Notes under the pieces: model-generated | Database searches by the model: none | The model's input: the letters and a program-made list of their open reading frames with translations, nothing else | What the model was told of the DNA's origin: nothing | Program-made: the position numbers and the translations under genes | Part shown: positions 16,355 to 25,766 of the stretch, in pieces | Position numbering within the stretch: the first letter of the stretch is position 1 | How the letters are laid out: every line of letters starts with the position of its first letter | Assembly (NCBI GenBank): GCA_028679075.1 | Contig: JAJRCF010000005.1 | Coordinates: 51,291-115,290 of the forward strand | Reading direction: 5' to 3' | From: Methanoregula sp. | Lineage (GTDB): Archaea; Halobacteriota; Methanomicrobia; Methanomicrobiales; Methanospirillaceae | Length of the DNA: 64,000 nucleotides

Positions 16355-16635
16355 GGCTCATAAGAGCCGAAGTAGGAGAAGAACCCGAAGGGTTCTTCGA
16401 CTTGTTCATTAAAGATCATCAGACCTGAAGGTTGGCTCTTGCCTCCCTTCAGATTGTCGAGATTCGAAGGATCCTGATGGATCCTCCTTTTGCTTCGGCT
16501 CCGATAAGTCTCAGCATTTCAAAGATTTCTGTTGAAATCTTCTCATCCTCAGGGTTCTGATGAACCCTTCGGATTCTGCGAACCTCTTCAATCCCGAAAC
16601 AGGAGAATGCTGAGGGTTGTCAGGCCCGAAGCAGG
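16355..16635 (-). repeat. Long hairpin-repeat tract
   Basis: Stem-loops in order on the plus strand: GAACCC-GAA-GGGTTC (about 16385), GGATCC-TGAT-GGATCC (about 16467), AGATTTC-TGTT-GAAATCT (about 16523) and AGGGTTC-TGAT-GAACCCT (about 16547). The minus strand of 16520-16590 matches 7012-7065. It lies between LSm and a duplicated fragment of the aldolase gene; no gene is present. Confidence 0.8.
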
Positions 16636-16636
16636 A

Positions 16637-16684
16637 GAAGACGAGGCTTTCAGCATAGGCCATGGACCGGATCGCGTGTTCAGT
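16637..16684 (-). repeat. Displaced duplicate of the fba 3' region
   Basis: 48 bases nearly identical (about five differences) to 17176-17223 inside the aldolase gene. On the minus strand it still reads EHAIRSMAYAESLVF, as the aldolase does, and is then followed by unrelated repeat sequence. It bounds the AT-rich segment 16685-17175. Confidence 0.8.
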
Positions 16685-16758
16685 GAGTGATGTGATCGTC
16701 ATCTAGTTAACAGGATTGGCAACATTTTAACGATCACCGAGGAACAGGTTGCTTGTTA

Positions 16759-16959
16759 TCAGCGCTTCCGGTGTTTCGTAATAGTGTTTATGCACCAGAT
16801 GAGGAAAATTAAAGAAATTCCGATAAAAATGAATAAACCAATATCCAGAAATATTTCCAGAATTGAAACATCGAATATCTTCCGGATAATGGTTATTGTC
16901 AACGAGAAAATCAATATCGATTCTATGAACCGTATGATCAGAGAGAGATCGGGTACCAT
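16759..16959 (-). CDS. Possible small two-TM membrane protein
   Basis: 66 residues from an ATG at 16959 with an in-frame TAG shortly upstream. Two hydrophobic helices (about residues 8-26 and 34-57) rich in Ile, Leu and Phe end in a basic tail (KHRKR). The DNA is AT-rich and unlike the flanking genes. A second frame in the same DNA is also stop-free for more than 120 codons from inside the aldolase end to 16727, but has no start. I cannot tell which, if either, is translated. It lies within the segment bounded by the duplicated aldolase tail. Confidence 0.35.
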   Translation of the reverse strand: MVPDLSLIIRFIESILIFSLTITIIRKIFDVSILEIFLDIGLFIFIGISLIFLIWCINTITKHRKR

Positions 16960-17112
16960 AGTTCTCTACATCCCTTGACAACTTCCAATCGCCACTAATT
17001 TTATCAGACTTCCAGTAATCAATATCGAACGATCTTTTTTGAGATCTCCATTTTTTATAACGGAAATAGTAATCTTTGGCTGAAATATCTCCTATTGGGT
17101 ATTTCTGACGCT

Positions 17113-18258
17113 CTATTTTTTCTGGATATCTTTCCTTACTAATGACGCGGACCCGTAGGCCCCGAACGCACGGAAGAAGACGAGGCTTTCGGCATAGGCC
17201 ATGGACCGGATCGCATGCTCGGTCTCTGCCGGAAGGGAATAAAGGTCTTTATAGAATTCCTTGATCGCCATCTTGCAGTTGCCGTCAAACACCTGGCGGT
17301 CGGATTTACCGGCATTCAATGGCCGGTATTTCTCCAGCGTCCACGCCTGGATATTCTTGTAAAGCTCAGGTTCGTACACCTTGAGGGTGGAAAACACCAC
17401 GTCCTGCCAGAAGGTGCCGACATTGCCCTTGATGATATCCCCTTTGGGGAAATGCAGGTTGATCAGGTCGCGGGGGGTGCCGGTGATGCCATGCTGGGCG
17501 ATCCCTACGTTGAGCTTGTTGTCGCGCAGGGCTTGTGCGATCGCCTTCGTCTGGGGAATGTCGATGGAGAGTTGTTCGACAACGTTCCCGAGTGCATCGT
17601 ACGTGTGACCATGGGTGCTGCCGTTTGCGATGGCAAGGACATTGGGGAATACACCGGCCTCGTTGAGCGCCCTGATGAACGTGACCGCTTCCTCGGGTTT
17701 TGTCAGGACAAGGCCGCTCCCGTCTTTCCTGCCGATCTCCCCGACTTCCACCTCGAGGCCAAACTCCTTCCCGTTCATTTTGTTCTTAATGTAACGGGCA
17801 AGGTCCGTGGTGACCCGGATATTCGGTTCAAGTTCTTCCCGGACATTCTTTCCTTCGAAATTGAAGAGGTGGGAGGCATCGATCGCAAACGAGGTGTAAC
17901 CGGCCGCGATCTGCGCATCGATCAGCTGTTTCGTGCCTTCGACTTCCGCGGCATCGCCCTTCTTGACGGTGATGTGGTCCGCGTGGAGGGCCCAGACATC
18001 GAACCCGACTGCCTTTGCATCCTCGCTCATCCGCTTGGAGAATGCCTGCGGGGTGAGCCCCGTATATCCTCCCTTGAGGTCGCACTCGGACCGGGCGAGT
18101 TCCATGAAGACCGCCGAGTCCGTGTCTTTTGCTGCCCGGAATATCCCCTGGGCCACAGAGGCGATCCGGATGTTCGCCGCCATGACGATCGTCTTCTGGC
18201 CGGCGACTGCATTCAGGATGGTCGATCCCGGGAGAGGGCCAAAATCAGTTTTTGTCAT
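17113..18258 (-). CDS. fba: Class II fructose-bisphosphate aldolase
   Basis: 381 residues. It has the class II zinc aldolase pattern: ALHADHITVKKG (metal His pair, about residues 90-101), GLEVEVGEIGRKDG, NGSTHGHTYD and VGIAQHGITGTP. The enzyme interconverts fructose 1,6-bisphosphate and the two triose phosphates, here mainly for gluconeogenesis. It lies 20 bases downstream of the fbp gene on the same strand, an operon of consecutive gluconeogenic steps. The last residues (about 12, SLVRKDIQKK) are encoded in AT-rich DNA and differ from the displaced copy of the same region at 16637, so the natural C terminus may have been altered by an insertion. Confidence 0.9.
   Translation of the reverse strand: MTKTDFGPLPGSTILNAVAGQKTIVMAANIRIASVAQGIFRAAKDTDSAVFMELARSECDLKGGYTGLTPQAFSKRMSEDAKAVGFDVWALHADHITVKKGDAAEVEGTKQLIDAQIAAGYTSFAIDASHLFNFEGKNVREELEPNIRVTTDLARYIKNKMNGKEFGLEVEVGEIGRKDGSGLVLTKPEEAVTFIRALNEAGVFPNVLAIANGSTHGHTYDALGNVVEQLSIDIPQTKAIAQALRDNKLNVGIAQHGITGTPRDLINLHFPKGDIIKGNVGTFWQDVVFSTLKVYEPELYKNIQAWTLEKYRPLNAGKSDRQVFDGNCKMAIKEFYKDLYSLPAETEHAIRSMAYAESLVFFRAFGAYGSASLVRKDIQKK
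17176..17223 (-). repeat. fba segment duplicated at 16637-16684
   Basis: The parental copy of the 48-base duplication, inside the aldolase coding sequence (residues EHAIRSMAYAESLVF). Direct orientation relative to the copy at 16637. Confidence 0.8.
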
Positions 18259-18278
18259 ACTGCATCACTCCAGTGTAT

Positions 18279-19184
18279 TCACGCTTCACGCATAAATTTT
18301 TCAATCAGCGCGATCTCCTTTTTGCCCCCGACATAGATCGGGGTGACGTCATCGATCGCTTCAGGTGCTATACCAAGGATGTCCGTCTTCCCGTTACTGA
18401 TTGCCCCACCTGCATGGTGGATGATTGTCCCCATCGGGTTGGCCTCATAGAGGAGGCGGAGTTTTCCCTTCTCTTTTCCCCTGGTCCCCGGGTAGGTGAA
18501 GACACCGCCCTTGTGGAGGATCTGGTGGACGTCGGCAACGAAGCAGCCGCTGAACCGGAGCTTGTACCCTTCCTGTTCAAGCTGTGCGATCCAGCGGGCG
18601 TGGGCGGGGAGGTAGTCCTTCCGGAGGGCACCGGGCGCAAAGACCTTCCCCTCGGGGATCCTGAGGTCGCGCTGCCGCAGGACGAATTCACCGGCATCGT
18701 CCATTGCGAACTCGTGGACTCCCTTGCCCGTGGTGAAGGTCAGGCTCGTGAGCGGCCCGTAGAGCATGTACATGGCGGCGACCATGGCAGAACCCTTCTC
18801 AAGTACGTGGCCGGGATAGATCCCGATGATGGTACCGACACAGAGGTTCACATCGATGAGCGAGGAGCCGTCAAGCGGGTCGATGACCACGCCGAAGCCA
18901 GCCTTTGGGTTTGCTATCTCGACAACCTGCTCCTGCTCTTCCGTTGCAACATACCGGGCAAGCCGGGATTTTTTCAGCCCGTCGATGAAGACTGCATCGG
19001 CGTACTTGTCGAGGGGCATCTGCTCCTCGCCATAGACATTCCGGGTCTTCTCTCCGGCAGCTGCCTTTTTGCCGGCAACCAGAAAACCCTTCCTGACGGC
19101 GGGGGCCTGTTCGCTTAAAAAGAGGATCAGGTCCGCCAGGTTCTTTTCCGTTCCTTCGCTGACAAGGAAATCTTTGAGTTTCAT
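18279..19184 (-). CDS. fbp: Class I fructose-1,6-bisphosphatase
   Basis: 301 residues from the ATG at 19184; an upstream extension to 19298 has no support. It carries the sugar-phosphatase motif [18 protein letters not shown] (metal-binding Asp residues), the ATEEQEQ segment upstream of it, and the C-terminal [17 protein letters not shown] motif typical of bacterial and eukaryotic type I enzymes. It hydrolyses fructose 1,6-bisphosphate to fructose 6-phosphate in gluconeogenesis. It is the first gene of an operon with fba. Many archaea use a bifunctional aldolase/phosphatase instead, so a class I enzyme paired with class II aldolase is a notable bacterial-like arrangement. Confidence 0.93.
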   Translation of the reverse strand: MKLKDFLVSEGTEKNLADLILFLSEQAPAVRKGFLVAGKKAAAGEKTRNVYGEEQMPLDKYADAVFIDGLKKSRLARYVATEEQEQVVEIANPKAGFGVVIDPLDGSSLIDVNLCVGTIIGIYPGHVLEKGSAMVAAMYMLYGPLTSLTFTTGKGVHEFAMDDAGEFVLRQRDLRIPEGKVFAPGALRKDYLPAHARWIAQLEQEGYKLRFSGCFVADVHQILHKGGVFTYPGTRGKEKGKLRLLYEANPMGTIIHHAGGAISNGKTDILGIAPEAIDDVTPIYVGGKKEIALIEKFMREA

Positions 19185-19354
19185 GTGGTACCGCCTTCCT
19201 CTGCCACAAAGGGCATGCAACCCGGGGCGTCCTGCCGGACACCCTGATGTGTGTAGTCTATTGATGGCGGGGTTTATGAGGATTATTATCCGGCGCACGT
19301 GAGAAAGATCATCTCATTTTAAGAGGGATTGCTTCCTGAAATTGAATTAAACGA

Positions 19355-19596
19355 CTCTGTAGAAAACCTGTGTGGGATAGTGTTAGATAGGGATGGAGCC
19401 ACGGGCGCTCGGGGTCTGCCGACCCTCGCCCCGTGGAACTTATCCGTGTGCGAGCTTTGAAAAAAATTGAAAACGGGGGGGTCTAGGGGGCTTGCCCCCT
19501 TGGGTTGCCTCCCCCACTGGGGGAGAGAGGGGGTCACACTCATTATTTCCAGAAAGCATGACCGAGATATTAGATGATATCAAGTTTTCTACAGAG
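19355..19596. mobile_element. MITE-like element with 13-bp inverted ends
   Basis: CTCTGTAGAAAAC at 19355-19367 and its exact complement at 19584-19596 bound 242 bases without a gene. Inside are strong palindromes: CCACGGG/CCCGTGG around GGGTC/GACCC at 19397-19434, GGGGGC/GCCCCC near 19487, and CTCCCCC/GGGGGAG near 19509. Ends of the same type bound 45240-45584. No target duplication is clear. Confidence 0.55.
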
Positions 19597-19608
19597 CAGA
19601 AAAAAAGG

Positions 19609-20064
19609 TTAATCAGTACCGGTTACCGCCGGACTTTCCATATCCGCGAGATTCCGGAACGTGACTTCCAGCACGCCGTTCCTGAACGATTTTTGCATCG
19701 AGGCCGCCTCCACCGGGGGCAGGTCTGCGGTGGTGTGATAGTGGTTCTCCGCATCGCCTGCATCGATGACAAGCGTGTTTCCCCTGACATCGAGCCGGAT
19801 CATCTCTTCCGTTGCACCGGGGAGTTCAGTGATCACTTTGGTCTCGTCACCAATCCGGTGGACTTCGGCAACCGGTTCATGGGTTGAGCGGGGCGGGGAT
19901 AACGGGGTTTCGGTCATTCCCTGCACGGGGTTCGCGTTGCTGTATTCGATCCGGTACCCGTGCACACGGGGGTTGCCCTCCATGAACTCCCGGTCCATCC
20001 GTGAGAAGAGCCGGGCGAACATCTCGTCAATCTCCTCGAACATATCCATGGGGTCTTTGTACAT
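19609..20064 (-). CDS. Hsp20/alpha-crystallin small heat shock protein
   Basis: 151 residues from the ATG at 20064, preceded by GAGGTGA. The N terminus is a charged helix (MDMFEEIDEMFARLFSRMDREF). The alpha-crystallin domain spans about residues 60-140, with ELPGATEEMIRLDVRGNTLVI and the FRNGVLEVTFRN end that replaces the usual GVLTV motif. It is an ATP-independent holdase. It starts 32 bases after the cdc48 stop and is probably cotranscribed with it, joining a holdase to an unfoldase. Confidence 0.88.
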   Translation of the reverse strand: MYKDPMDMFEEIDEMFARLFSRMDREFMEGNPRVHGYRIEYSNANPVQGMTETPLSPPRSTHEPVAEVHRIGDETKVITELPGATEEMIRLDVRGNTLVIDAGDAENHYHTTADLPPVEAASMQKSFRNGVLEVTFRNLADMESPAVTGTD

Positions 20065-20096
20065 TATTCTCACCTCGTTTATGCCTCTCTCGCAGG

Positions 20097-22484
20097 TTAT
20101 GCCTTCTCCAGTTTCTTCTCCAGCGACTCGGACATCTTCGCAATCGCGGCAAAATCCTTCTTCCGTGCATACACTGCCGTGCGCAGTTCATCGATCGCTT
20201 TTTCATCGGCCTTCTTATGGGCCATCCCGACCCGTGCGATCAGCATCGTGGCTTTTTCAAGGATGGTGCGCTGCTCCTGGTTGTAGAGCATCTCCCAAGC
20301 CTGCCGCTCTGACTTCTCGATCGCCTCTTTGTCAAGCGATCCCTTCACCCGGAGCAGGGCCGCATCGAAGTGGGCCTTTGTCAGCATCACGTTCTTGATC
20401 GCGTCCTTGCGCTCCTGCTCGTTCCTGCCGCCCATCTGGACGATGAAGTCCCTCATTGCCGCCATCTTTGCCTCGCGGACGAGGGCCTCGATGTCGGCGC
20501 CAACGTATCCTTCGGTCCGTTTCACCAGGATTTCAGCGTCAACGTCCTTTGCAAGGATGTTGCCGGTCTCCCCGCCGAGATAAACGTCGAAGATCTTCTT
20601 CCGGCTCTCCGCATCGGGAGCGGGGACGTAGATGTGGCGTTCGAGCCGGCCCGGGCGGAGCAGGGCGTCGTCCAGCATGTCCGGCCGGTTGGTGGCCGCA
20701 AGGATTGTGACATTCTTAAGTTCCTCCATGCCGTCCAGTTCCGTCAGGATCTGGGAGACCACGCTCTCGGTGACATGCGATGATCCCTGGAAGCTGCCCC
20801 GCTTGGGCACCAGCGCATCGATCTCGTCGAAGAAGATGATCGACGGGGATGCCTGCCGGGCCTTGCGGAAGATCTCGCGGACACCCTTCTCGGATTCGCC
20901 AACCCATTTCGACAGCAGTTCGGGCCCTTTTATTGCGATGAAGTTGCACTCGCTCTCGTTTGCCACGGCCTTCGCGAGCAGGGTCTTGCCGGTACCGGGC
21001 GGACCGAACATCAGGATGCCCTTTGGGGGCTTGGTCTGGAGCCGTTCGAAGACATCGGGGTACTTGAGCGGCCATTCCACGGCCTCCTTCAGCTCCTGTT
21101 TCACGTCCTCGAGTCCCCCTACCTGCTTCCAGGTAATATCCGGGACCTCGACCAGCACCTCGCGCATTGCGGAGGGTTCCACGTTCTTGCGGGCCTCGGC
21201 AAAGTCCTCGTTGGTCACCCGGAGGGCATCGAGCACCTCGCTTGGGATCTCCTCGTCGATCTTGATCTGGGGGATGATCTTGCGGAGCGCATGCATCGCG
21301 GCTTCCTTGACGAGCAGTGCGATATCGGCACCGACAAACCCGTGGGTGGTGTTCGCAAACTCCTCGATCTTTACGTCATCAGCGAGCGGCACGCCGCGGC
21401 TGTGCACCTGGAAGATCTCCAGGCGTCCTTTCTTGTCCGGGATGCCAATCTCGATCTCCCGGTCGAACCGTCCGCCGCGGCGGAGTGCCGGGTCGATGGA
21501 GTCCGGCAGGTTGGTTGCCGCGATGACGATGACCTGCCCGCGGCCCTTGAGGCCGTCCATAAGTGAGAGGAGCTGGGCGACAACACGGCGCTCGACCTCT
21601 CCCTGTACTTCCGCACGCTTCGGGGCGATCGCATCGATCTCGTCGATGAAGATGATGGCCGGCGCGTTCTGCTCCGCTTCCTCGAACTTCTCACGGAGCC
21701 CTTTCTCGCTCTCGCCATAGTACTTGCTCATGATCTCCGGGCCGGAGAGCGTGATGAAGTGGGCGTCCACTTCGTTTGCCACCGCCTTCGCGATCAGGGT
21801 CTTGCCGGTCCCCGGGGGGCCGTACAGCAGGACACCCTTGGGAGGCTGGATCCCGAGGCGCTCGAAGATCTCGGGGTGGCGGAGCGGGAGCTCGATCATC
21901 TCACGCACGAGCTGGAGTTCGCGGCCGAGACCGCCGATATCTTCGTAGTGGATATTGGAGACTTCTTTTTTACCTTCTGTAAATTTATAGGGTTCCTCTT
22001 TAAGCTCGATTTCTGTATTATCATTGACAATAACTATGCCTTTTGGAGATACCTTTGAAATTACAAGGGTATAATGATCAAATAATCCATATCCCCTCAC
22101 AAGCTGCCCTTCAACTAAAGGGCGACCTTTCAGAGGTATCCGATACCTTTCATCTTCTGGATGTGGGATGGGTTGTGTTGGCTGGATAACAATTTTTGTA
22201 GCGTAGTTTGCCTCACCTTTTTTGATTTTTATCTTTTCATCAATACCAATTCCTAGATTACTCCGAATCTCTCCGTCAATCCGAATTATTCCATAATTGG
22301 TATCATTTGCAAAGCCTGGCCAGACTAGCGCTGCAACCATCCTTTTACCTTGAATCTCAATTATATCTCCAGATACTAAACTCAGTTTCTTCATCACCTC
22401 GATGCTGAGCCGGGCAATACCGCGACCGGCGTCGTCGTGTGCCGCCTCTTTTACCGTAACTTCGTAATAATCATTTTCTGTCAT
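20097..22484 (-). CDS. CDC48/VAT-type AAA ATPase
   Basis: 795 residues. The N-terminal double-psi barrel and cap (1-180) are followed by two AAA domains: D1 with Walker A GPPGTGKT (about 221) and Walker [10 protein letters not shown]2 with GPPGTGKT (about 495) and IIFFDEID. The arginine-finger regions ([17 protein letters not shown]) are intact. It forms a hexameric unfoldase feeding the proteasome. The ribosome site is GAGGTG. The 5' coding part (about 21970-22390) is clearly AT-rich with different codon use, while the first 100 bases and all the rest are GC-rich, which suggests a mosaic gene. hsp20 follows closely. Confidence 0.95.
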   Translation of the reverse strand: MTENDYYEVTVKEAAHDDAGRGIARLSIEVMKKLSLVSGDIIEIQGKRMVAALVWPGFANDTNYGIIRIDGEIRSNLGIGIDEKIKIKKGEANYATKIVIQPTQPIPHPEDERYRIPLKGRPLVEGQLVRGYGLFDHYTLVISKVSPKGIVIVNDNTEIELKEEPYKFTEGKKEVSNIHYEDIGGLGRELQLVREMIELPLRHPEIFERLGIQPPKGVLLYGPPGTGKTLIAKAVANEVDAHFITLSGPEIMSKYYGESEKGLREKFEEAEQNAPAIIFIDEIDAIAPKRAEVQGEVERRVVAQLLSLMDGLKGRGQVIVIAATNLPDSIDPALRRGGRFDREIEIGIPDKKGRLEIFQVHSRGVPLADDVKIEEFANTTHGFVGADIALLVKEAAMHALRKIIPQIKIDEEIPSEVLDALRVTNEDFAEARKNVEPSAMREVLVEVPDITWKQVGGLEDVKQELKEAVEWPLKYPDVFERLQTKPPKGILMFGPPGTGKTLLAKAVANESECNFIAIKGPELLSKWVGESEKGVREIFRKARQASPSIIFFDEIDALVPKRGSFQGSSHVTESVVSQILTELDGMEELKNVTILAATNRPDMLDDALLRPGRLERHIYVPAPDAESRKKIFDVYLGGETGNILAKDVDAEILVKRTEGYVGADIEALVREAKMAAMRDFIVQMGGRNEQERKDAIKNVMLTKAHFDAALLRVKGSLDKEAIEKSERQAWEMLYNQEQRTILEKATMLIARVGMAHKKADEKAIDELRTAVYARKKDFAAIAKMSESLEKKLEKA

Positions 22485-22532
22485 CGTAAAACACCTCGTT
22501 TGTTAAAGGTTTACCATTAGTTAGTGCTAGAT

Positions 22533-22546
22533 ATTATATAAACATT
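22533..22546 (-). promoter_or_regulatory. TATA box of cdc48
   Basis: On the minus strand TTTATATAATAT lies about 55 bases upstream of the cdc48 ATG, giving a predicted start near 22515 and a leader of about 30 bases containing the GAGGTG ribosome site. Confidence 0.55.
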
Positions 22547-22645
22547 GCGCACAAAGGTTCTGTTAACATGACGAGGGATGAAGATGGCTGTTAACCAGGG
22601 TGGGATAAAGAGGAAAGATATTTCATATTTGGGAGGGTTGATAAA

Positions 22646-23566
22646 ATGAGGAAATATATGGAACCAGATCATCCATTGAACATTTGCAAGAAAGAAGAAA
22701 ATAATAAAATTGTAGGTGAAATTCAATCTGTTTTGGGGAAGGATACAGCAGCACTTGCATTATTGATGACATATAATCAAAAGAAAACTTCACCCTCAAA
22801 ATATGCAGATACATCCATTGGGCTGCTGGAAGAATTGGGCATTGAACATGCAATAACATCCATTAAAAAAACAGGGAATATTCAAAAGCTGTTTTTATTA
22901 ATAAATTCATTTGGGGGTCAGGTCTCGTCCTCATATAAGATTGCCGCTGCCATTCGAGAAAATTTTAAGCAAATAACAGTTTTTATACCACATTACGCAG
23001 CTAGTGGTGGGACATTAGTTGCTCTCACCGGAAACAGAATAATTATGGGTGAAATGAGCAGTATTACACCAATAGATGTGCAAATACCTAAAAACGGGGA
23101 AATGCATTCTGTTAATTCATTAATTAGAGCTTTTTACTCGGAAAATGCATTATTTTCAGAGACACACGAAGACGACGCACCGTATCATTGGAAGGCGATG
23201 GCCAATAAGTTTGATCCGGTGGAACTGCAAGATTGTTATGATATTTCAGATCATATGAGAAAACATGCATTGGAAATCCTCAAACATTCGGATAGTAGTT
23301 TTAAAGATACTGCCGATGGAATTGTTGAAAAACTCAATGAGAAATTCCCAACACATCAGACTAGCATCAGATATAACGAAGCAAAAGATATATTTGGTGA
23401 AAAGTTCTGTATAAAACAAAATTTGAATGATAAATGTTCTACTTTATGGAGCCCCATGCAATGTTGGTTCGAAAATTATTTAGCTCATGAATCGGATTCT
23501 CATATAATTAGATATGTGTTACCAAAAGAACTCAAAGAGGGGGGAGATCAAAAATGCCAATCCTGA
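22646..23566 (+). CDS. SppA/SDH-type serine protease (ClpP-crotonase fold)
   Basis: 306 residues in AT-rich DNA; ATG preceded by GGGAGGG (22631-22637). The core reads LFLLINSFGGQVSSSYKIAAAI, VFIPHYAASGGTLVALTG with the likely nucleophile Ser in AASGG, then GEMSSITPIDVQI, which is the pattern of the serine dehydrogenase proteinase family (PF01972) and signal peptide peptidase A. No signal peptide or transmembrane helix is seen, so it is probably cytoplasmic or peripheral. It overlaps the next small gene. It opens an AT-rich island with an AbrB-like regulator and a transposase. Confidence 0.8.
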   Translation: MRKYMEPDHPLNICKKEENNKIVGEIQSVLGKDTAALALLMTYNQKKTSPSKYADTSIGLLEELGIEHAITSIKKTGNIQKLFLLINSFGGQVSSSYKIAAAIRENFKQITVFIPHYAASGGTLVALTGNRIIMGEMSSITPIDVQIPKNGEMHSVNSLIRAFYSENALFSETHEDDAPYHWKAMANKFDPVELQDCYDISDHMRKHALEILKHSDSSFKDTADGIVEKLNEKFPTHQTSIRYNEAKDIFGEKFCIKQNLNDKCSTLWSPMQCWFENYLAHESDSHIIRYVLPKELKEGGDQKCQS

Positions 23567-23694
23567 TCAATAAAAAAAATATAAAACAAGAGGATACTAA
23601 CACGAAAGATCCAGTAAAAACAAATTATGGTGAATGGGGTAGGAGAAATGAAAAATTAGACGAAAAAGTTAGAAAAAGTTTTACCAGAACCTAA
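23554..23694 (+). CDS. Small basic protein coupled to the SDH-type protease
   Basis: 46 residues, rich in Lys, Asn and Arg, no hydrophobic segment. The ATG lies 13 bases inside the end of the protease gene, just after a strong GAGGGGGGAG (23536-23545), so translation is probably coupled. It ends one base before the convergent AbrB-like gene. The strong ribosome site and overlap argue that it is real, perhaps a subunit, adaptor or substrate of the protease; no family is recognised. Confidence 0.6.
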   Translation: MPILINKKNIKQEDTNTKDPVKTNYGEWGRRNEKLDEKVRKSFTRT

Positions 23695-23695
23695 T

Positions 23696-23857
23696 TCAGT
23701 CCTCTTTTTCAATAATTATTTTCTCTCCATCAATCCTCATTTTTAAGTTGTCATTAGGTGCAAATGGAAATGCACTGTCCCTAACAAATTCACTTGGCAG
23801 GTTAATGCTGTGCCGCGACTTCACAGCATACAATTTAACTTTTGCTTGATTTACCAT
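23696..23857 (-). CDS. AbrB/SpoVT-like DNA-binding protein
   Basis: 53 residues from the ATG at 23857. The swapped-hairpin pattern is visible: KVKLYAVKSRHSINLPSEFVRDSAFPF followed by NLKMRIDGEKIIIEKED. Such proteins act as dimeric DNA-binding regulators, often antitoxins. A near-perfect 24-bp palindrome and further GGTAT/ATACC half sites occupy the divergent interval towards the transposase, so it may repress both genes. No toxin gene sits beside it; the small basic protein is convergent, not upstream. Confidence 0.7.
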   Translation of the reverse strand: MVNQAKVKLYAVKSRHSINLPSEFVRDSAFPFAPNDNLKMRIDGEKIIIEKED

Positions 23858-23860
23858 GGG

Positions 23861-23960
23861 GGTATGTTGGTATGTCAAATACTTAATACTTTCGTATATA
23901 CCAAAGTACACACAAAGGTATAAATACATACAATGGTATATACTATAGTATACACCAAGT
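23861..23960. promoter_or_regulatory. Operator-rich divergent promoter region
   Basis: A 24-bp near-perfect palindrome at 23934-23957 (half-site TGGTATATAC, centre ACTATAGT) and inverted or direct half-sites at 23894-23903 (GTATATACCA), 23916-23924 and about 23867-23873 (GGTAT). It separates the AbrB-like gene and the transposase. Several of the boxes also resemble archaeal TATA elements, so occupancy would block transcription. Confidence 0.6.
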
Positions 23961-23973
23961 AGGAGTGAAAAAT

Positions 23974-25122
23974 ATGCCCCAAAAATTTGAACCCTTAACC
24001 ACAACCCGGGAAGAACGCGGTGAAGCAATCACAAAGAAGAAAGGCCAAATCTGGAGATATAGTGATAGCCTGTACCGGGTCAAATCACAATCCGGTCGCG
24101 GTTCATATCAGGTTAAGAAAACCGACCTCGGCTGGTCTTGTGCCTGTCCCGATCACCAGACACGCGGTGTTGAGTGCAAACACATTATCGCCGTAAAACT
24201 CTCTTTTGCTATCCGCAAACAAGTTGAAACAACAGTTAGGATCGCGCCGGTTAGCCAGACTGCCGATCTCTGTGTTTATTGCGGTTCGTCCATCATCGTA
24301 AAAGATGGTATCAGGCACAACGATTACGGCGACGTTCAGACCTATTACTGTAAGGAATGCCAACAGCACTTTACCTTAAACACGGGGTTTGAGGGTATGA
24401 AAACAAGTCCACAGGATATCACATCTGCGATGCAACTTTACTTCTCCGGACTCTCATTCAGGAATGTAACAAAGGCATTGAAGCTGCGCGGGGTTAAAGT
24501 CTCTCACGTTGCCGTCTATAAATGGATCAACAAGTACGTCTCTCTCATGAAACAGTATATCGAGAAGATCAAGCCTCAGGTTTCCGACACGTGGAGAGCC
24601 GACGAGATTTACGTTAAAATTAAGGGCAACATGAAATATGTGTTTGCCGTGATGGACGACGAGACCCGGTACTGGATCGCTCAGGAAGTCGCGGGATCGA
24701 AATTCAGACACGACGCGGCAAAGATTTTCGGGGATGCCAAAGAGGTTGCCGGAAAGCGCCCCAATGTAATGATCACCGATGGACTACCGGCATACCACGA
24801 CGCATTCAACCGTGAACTTTTCACAGTCACAAATCCCCGTTCCCGGCACGTCAACGCGATCAAACTTACTGGGAATGCATGGAACGAGAACAACAACAAA
24901 ATGGAGAGACTTAACGGCAGCATCCGCGATAGGGAAAAAACGATGAGAGGAATAAAGAAAGTCGATACAAAAGTTCTAACGGGGATGCAAATCTATCACA
25001 ACTATATCCGACCCCATGAAGCACTTGATGGGAAAACCCCAGCGGAAGCATGTGGGATCGTAGTTGAGGGTGAAAATAAATGGATTACGTTAATCCAGAA
25101 CGCTGCTACAGCGGCAAAATAA
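23974..25122 (+). CDS. DDE transposase with SWIM zinc finger (IS6-like)
   Basis: 382 residues from the ATG at 23974, preceded by AGGAG. An N-terminal SWIM zinc finger (WSCACPDHQTRGVECKH, CXCX8-10CXH) and a zinc ribbon (CVYCGS to CKECQQHF) precede a helix-turn-helix (VTKALKLRGVKVSHVAVYKWINKY). The DDE catalytic core shows WRADEIYV, MITDGLPAY and NNKMERLNGSIRDRE, ending in HNYIRPHEALDGKTPAEA. It catalyses cut/copy transposition of the element. I find no clear terminal inverted repeats; a CATTCGAATCGAATG palindrome lies 18 bases after the stop. Codon use is near that of the host, unlike the AT-rich neighbours. Confidence 0.9.
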   Translation: MPQKFEPLTTTREERGEAITKKKGQIWRYSDSLYRVKSQSGRGSYQVKKTDLGWSCACPDHQTRGVECKHIIAVKLSFAIRKQVETTVRIAPVSQTADLCVYCGSSIIVKDGIRHNDYGDVQTYYCKECQQHFTLNTGFEGMKTSPQDITSAMQLYFSGLSFRNVTKALKLRGVKVSHVAVYKWINKYVSLMKQYIEKIKPQVSDTWRADEIYVKIKGNMKYVFAVMDDETRYWIAQEVAGSKFRHDAAKIFGDAKEVAGKRPNVMITDGLPAYHDAFNRELFTVTNPRSRHVNAIKLTGNAWNENNNKMERLNGSIRDREKTMRGIKKVDTKVLTGMQIYHNYIRPHEALDGKTPAEACGIVVEGENKWITLIQNAATAAK

Positions 25123-25186
25123 ATTTTGAATTTTACAATACATTCGAATCGAATGTTTTTTAATTTATAATTTATATTATCCAACC

Positions 25187-25501
25187 ATGAAGGGTGTTTA
25201 TCTTGCAGCAGGTATCGTCGTTATCTTATTTTTATATGCTATTCCGATCCCGGTATACCCCCCACCCCACTCTGTAATGGGTACGGTACTCTCATTCAGC
25301 GGGCAACAAGTGTCATGCCCCACATCATACTCTCTGACGATTTCAGCGTTAGCTCAGTCGGTTAATGACCCTCTCATAATCGGTGGTATTAGTGCCTGTT
25401 CCGTAATAGTTGGGGGTCAAACATATAGCATGTACCAAGGATTATTCTATGTTGGGTGGATCATCGGAATTATCTGCGTTTTTTATGGGATTTCTAAATA
25501 A
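25187..25501 (+). CDS. Small two-TM membrane protein
   Basis: 104 residues. Hydrophobic helices lie at about residues 5-24 and 83-101. The loop between them has two cysteines (VSCPTSY and ISACSVI) that could form a disulfide outside the cell. DNA is moderately AT-rich and the gene closes the island that begins at 22.6 kb. Start ATG follows TTATCCAACC without a clear ribosome site. Function unknown. Confidence 0.5.
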   Translation: MKGVYLAAGIVVILFLYAIPIPVYPPPHSVMGTVLSFSGQQVSCPTSYSLTISALAQSVNDPLIIGGISACSVIVGGQTYSMYQGLFYVGWIIGIICVFYGISK

Positions 25502-25766
25502 CAATCATTGTTTTTGAGAGTATCTCACGACAGTTAACACGCCCTTTTGTCCCTCGTCAAGTTAACAGAACCCGCACAAACCAAGGCCGGCCATTTCCCT
25601 TTTAACCGGTGGAAAACGGGCAAACGGCAACCATATTGCGGAAAAGGGCAACACAAAAAATTCTGCGTTATTCCAATTCAACTTTACTTGTTCACTTAAC
25701 AAGCCAGATTTAGTCAAGAATTGAAAAAACAAGCCTTTATCTTGTCTTTACAGCAACCAGTATGCC

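Noticed and set aside
25502..25766. TPP riboswitch upstream of thiC
   Set aside because: The conserved CTGAGA and ACCTGAT-type core segments are missing.
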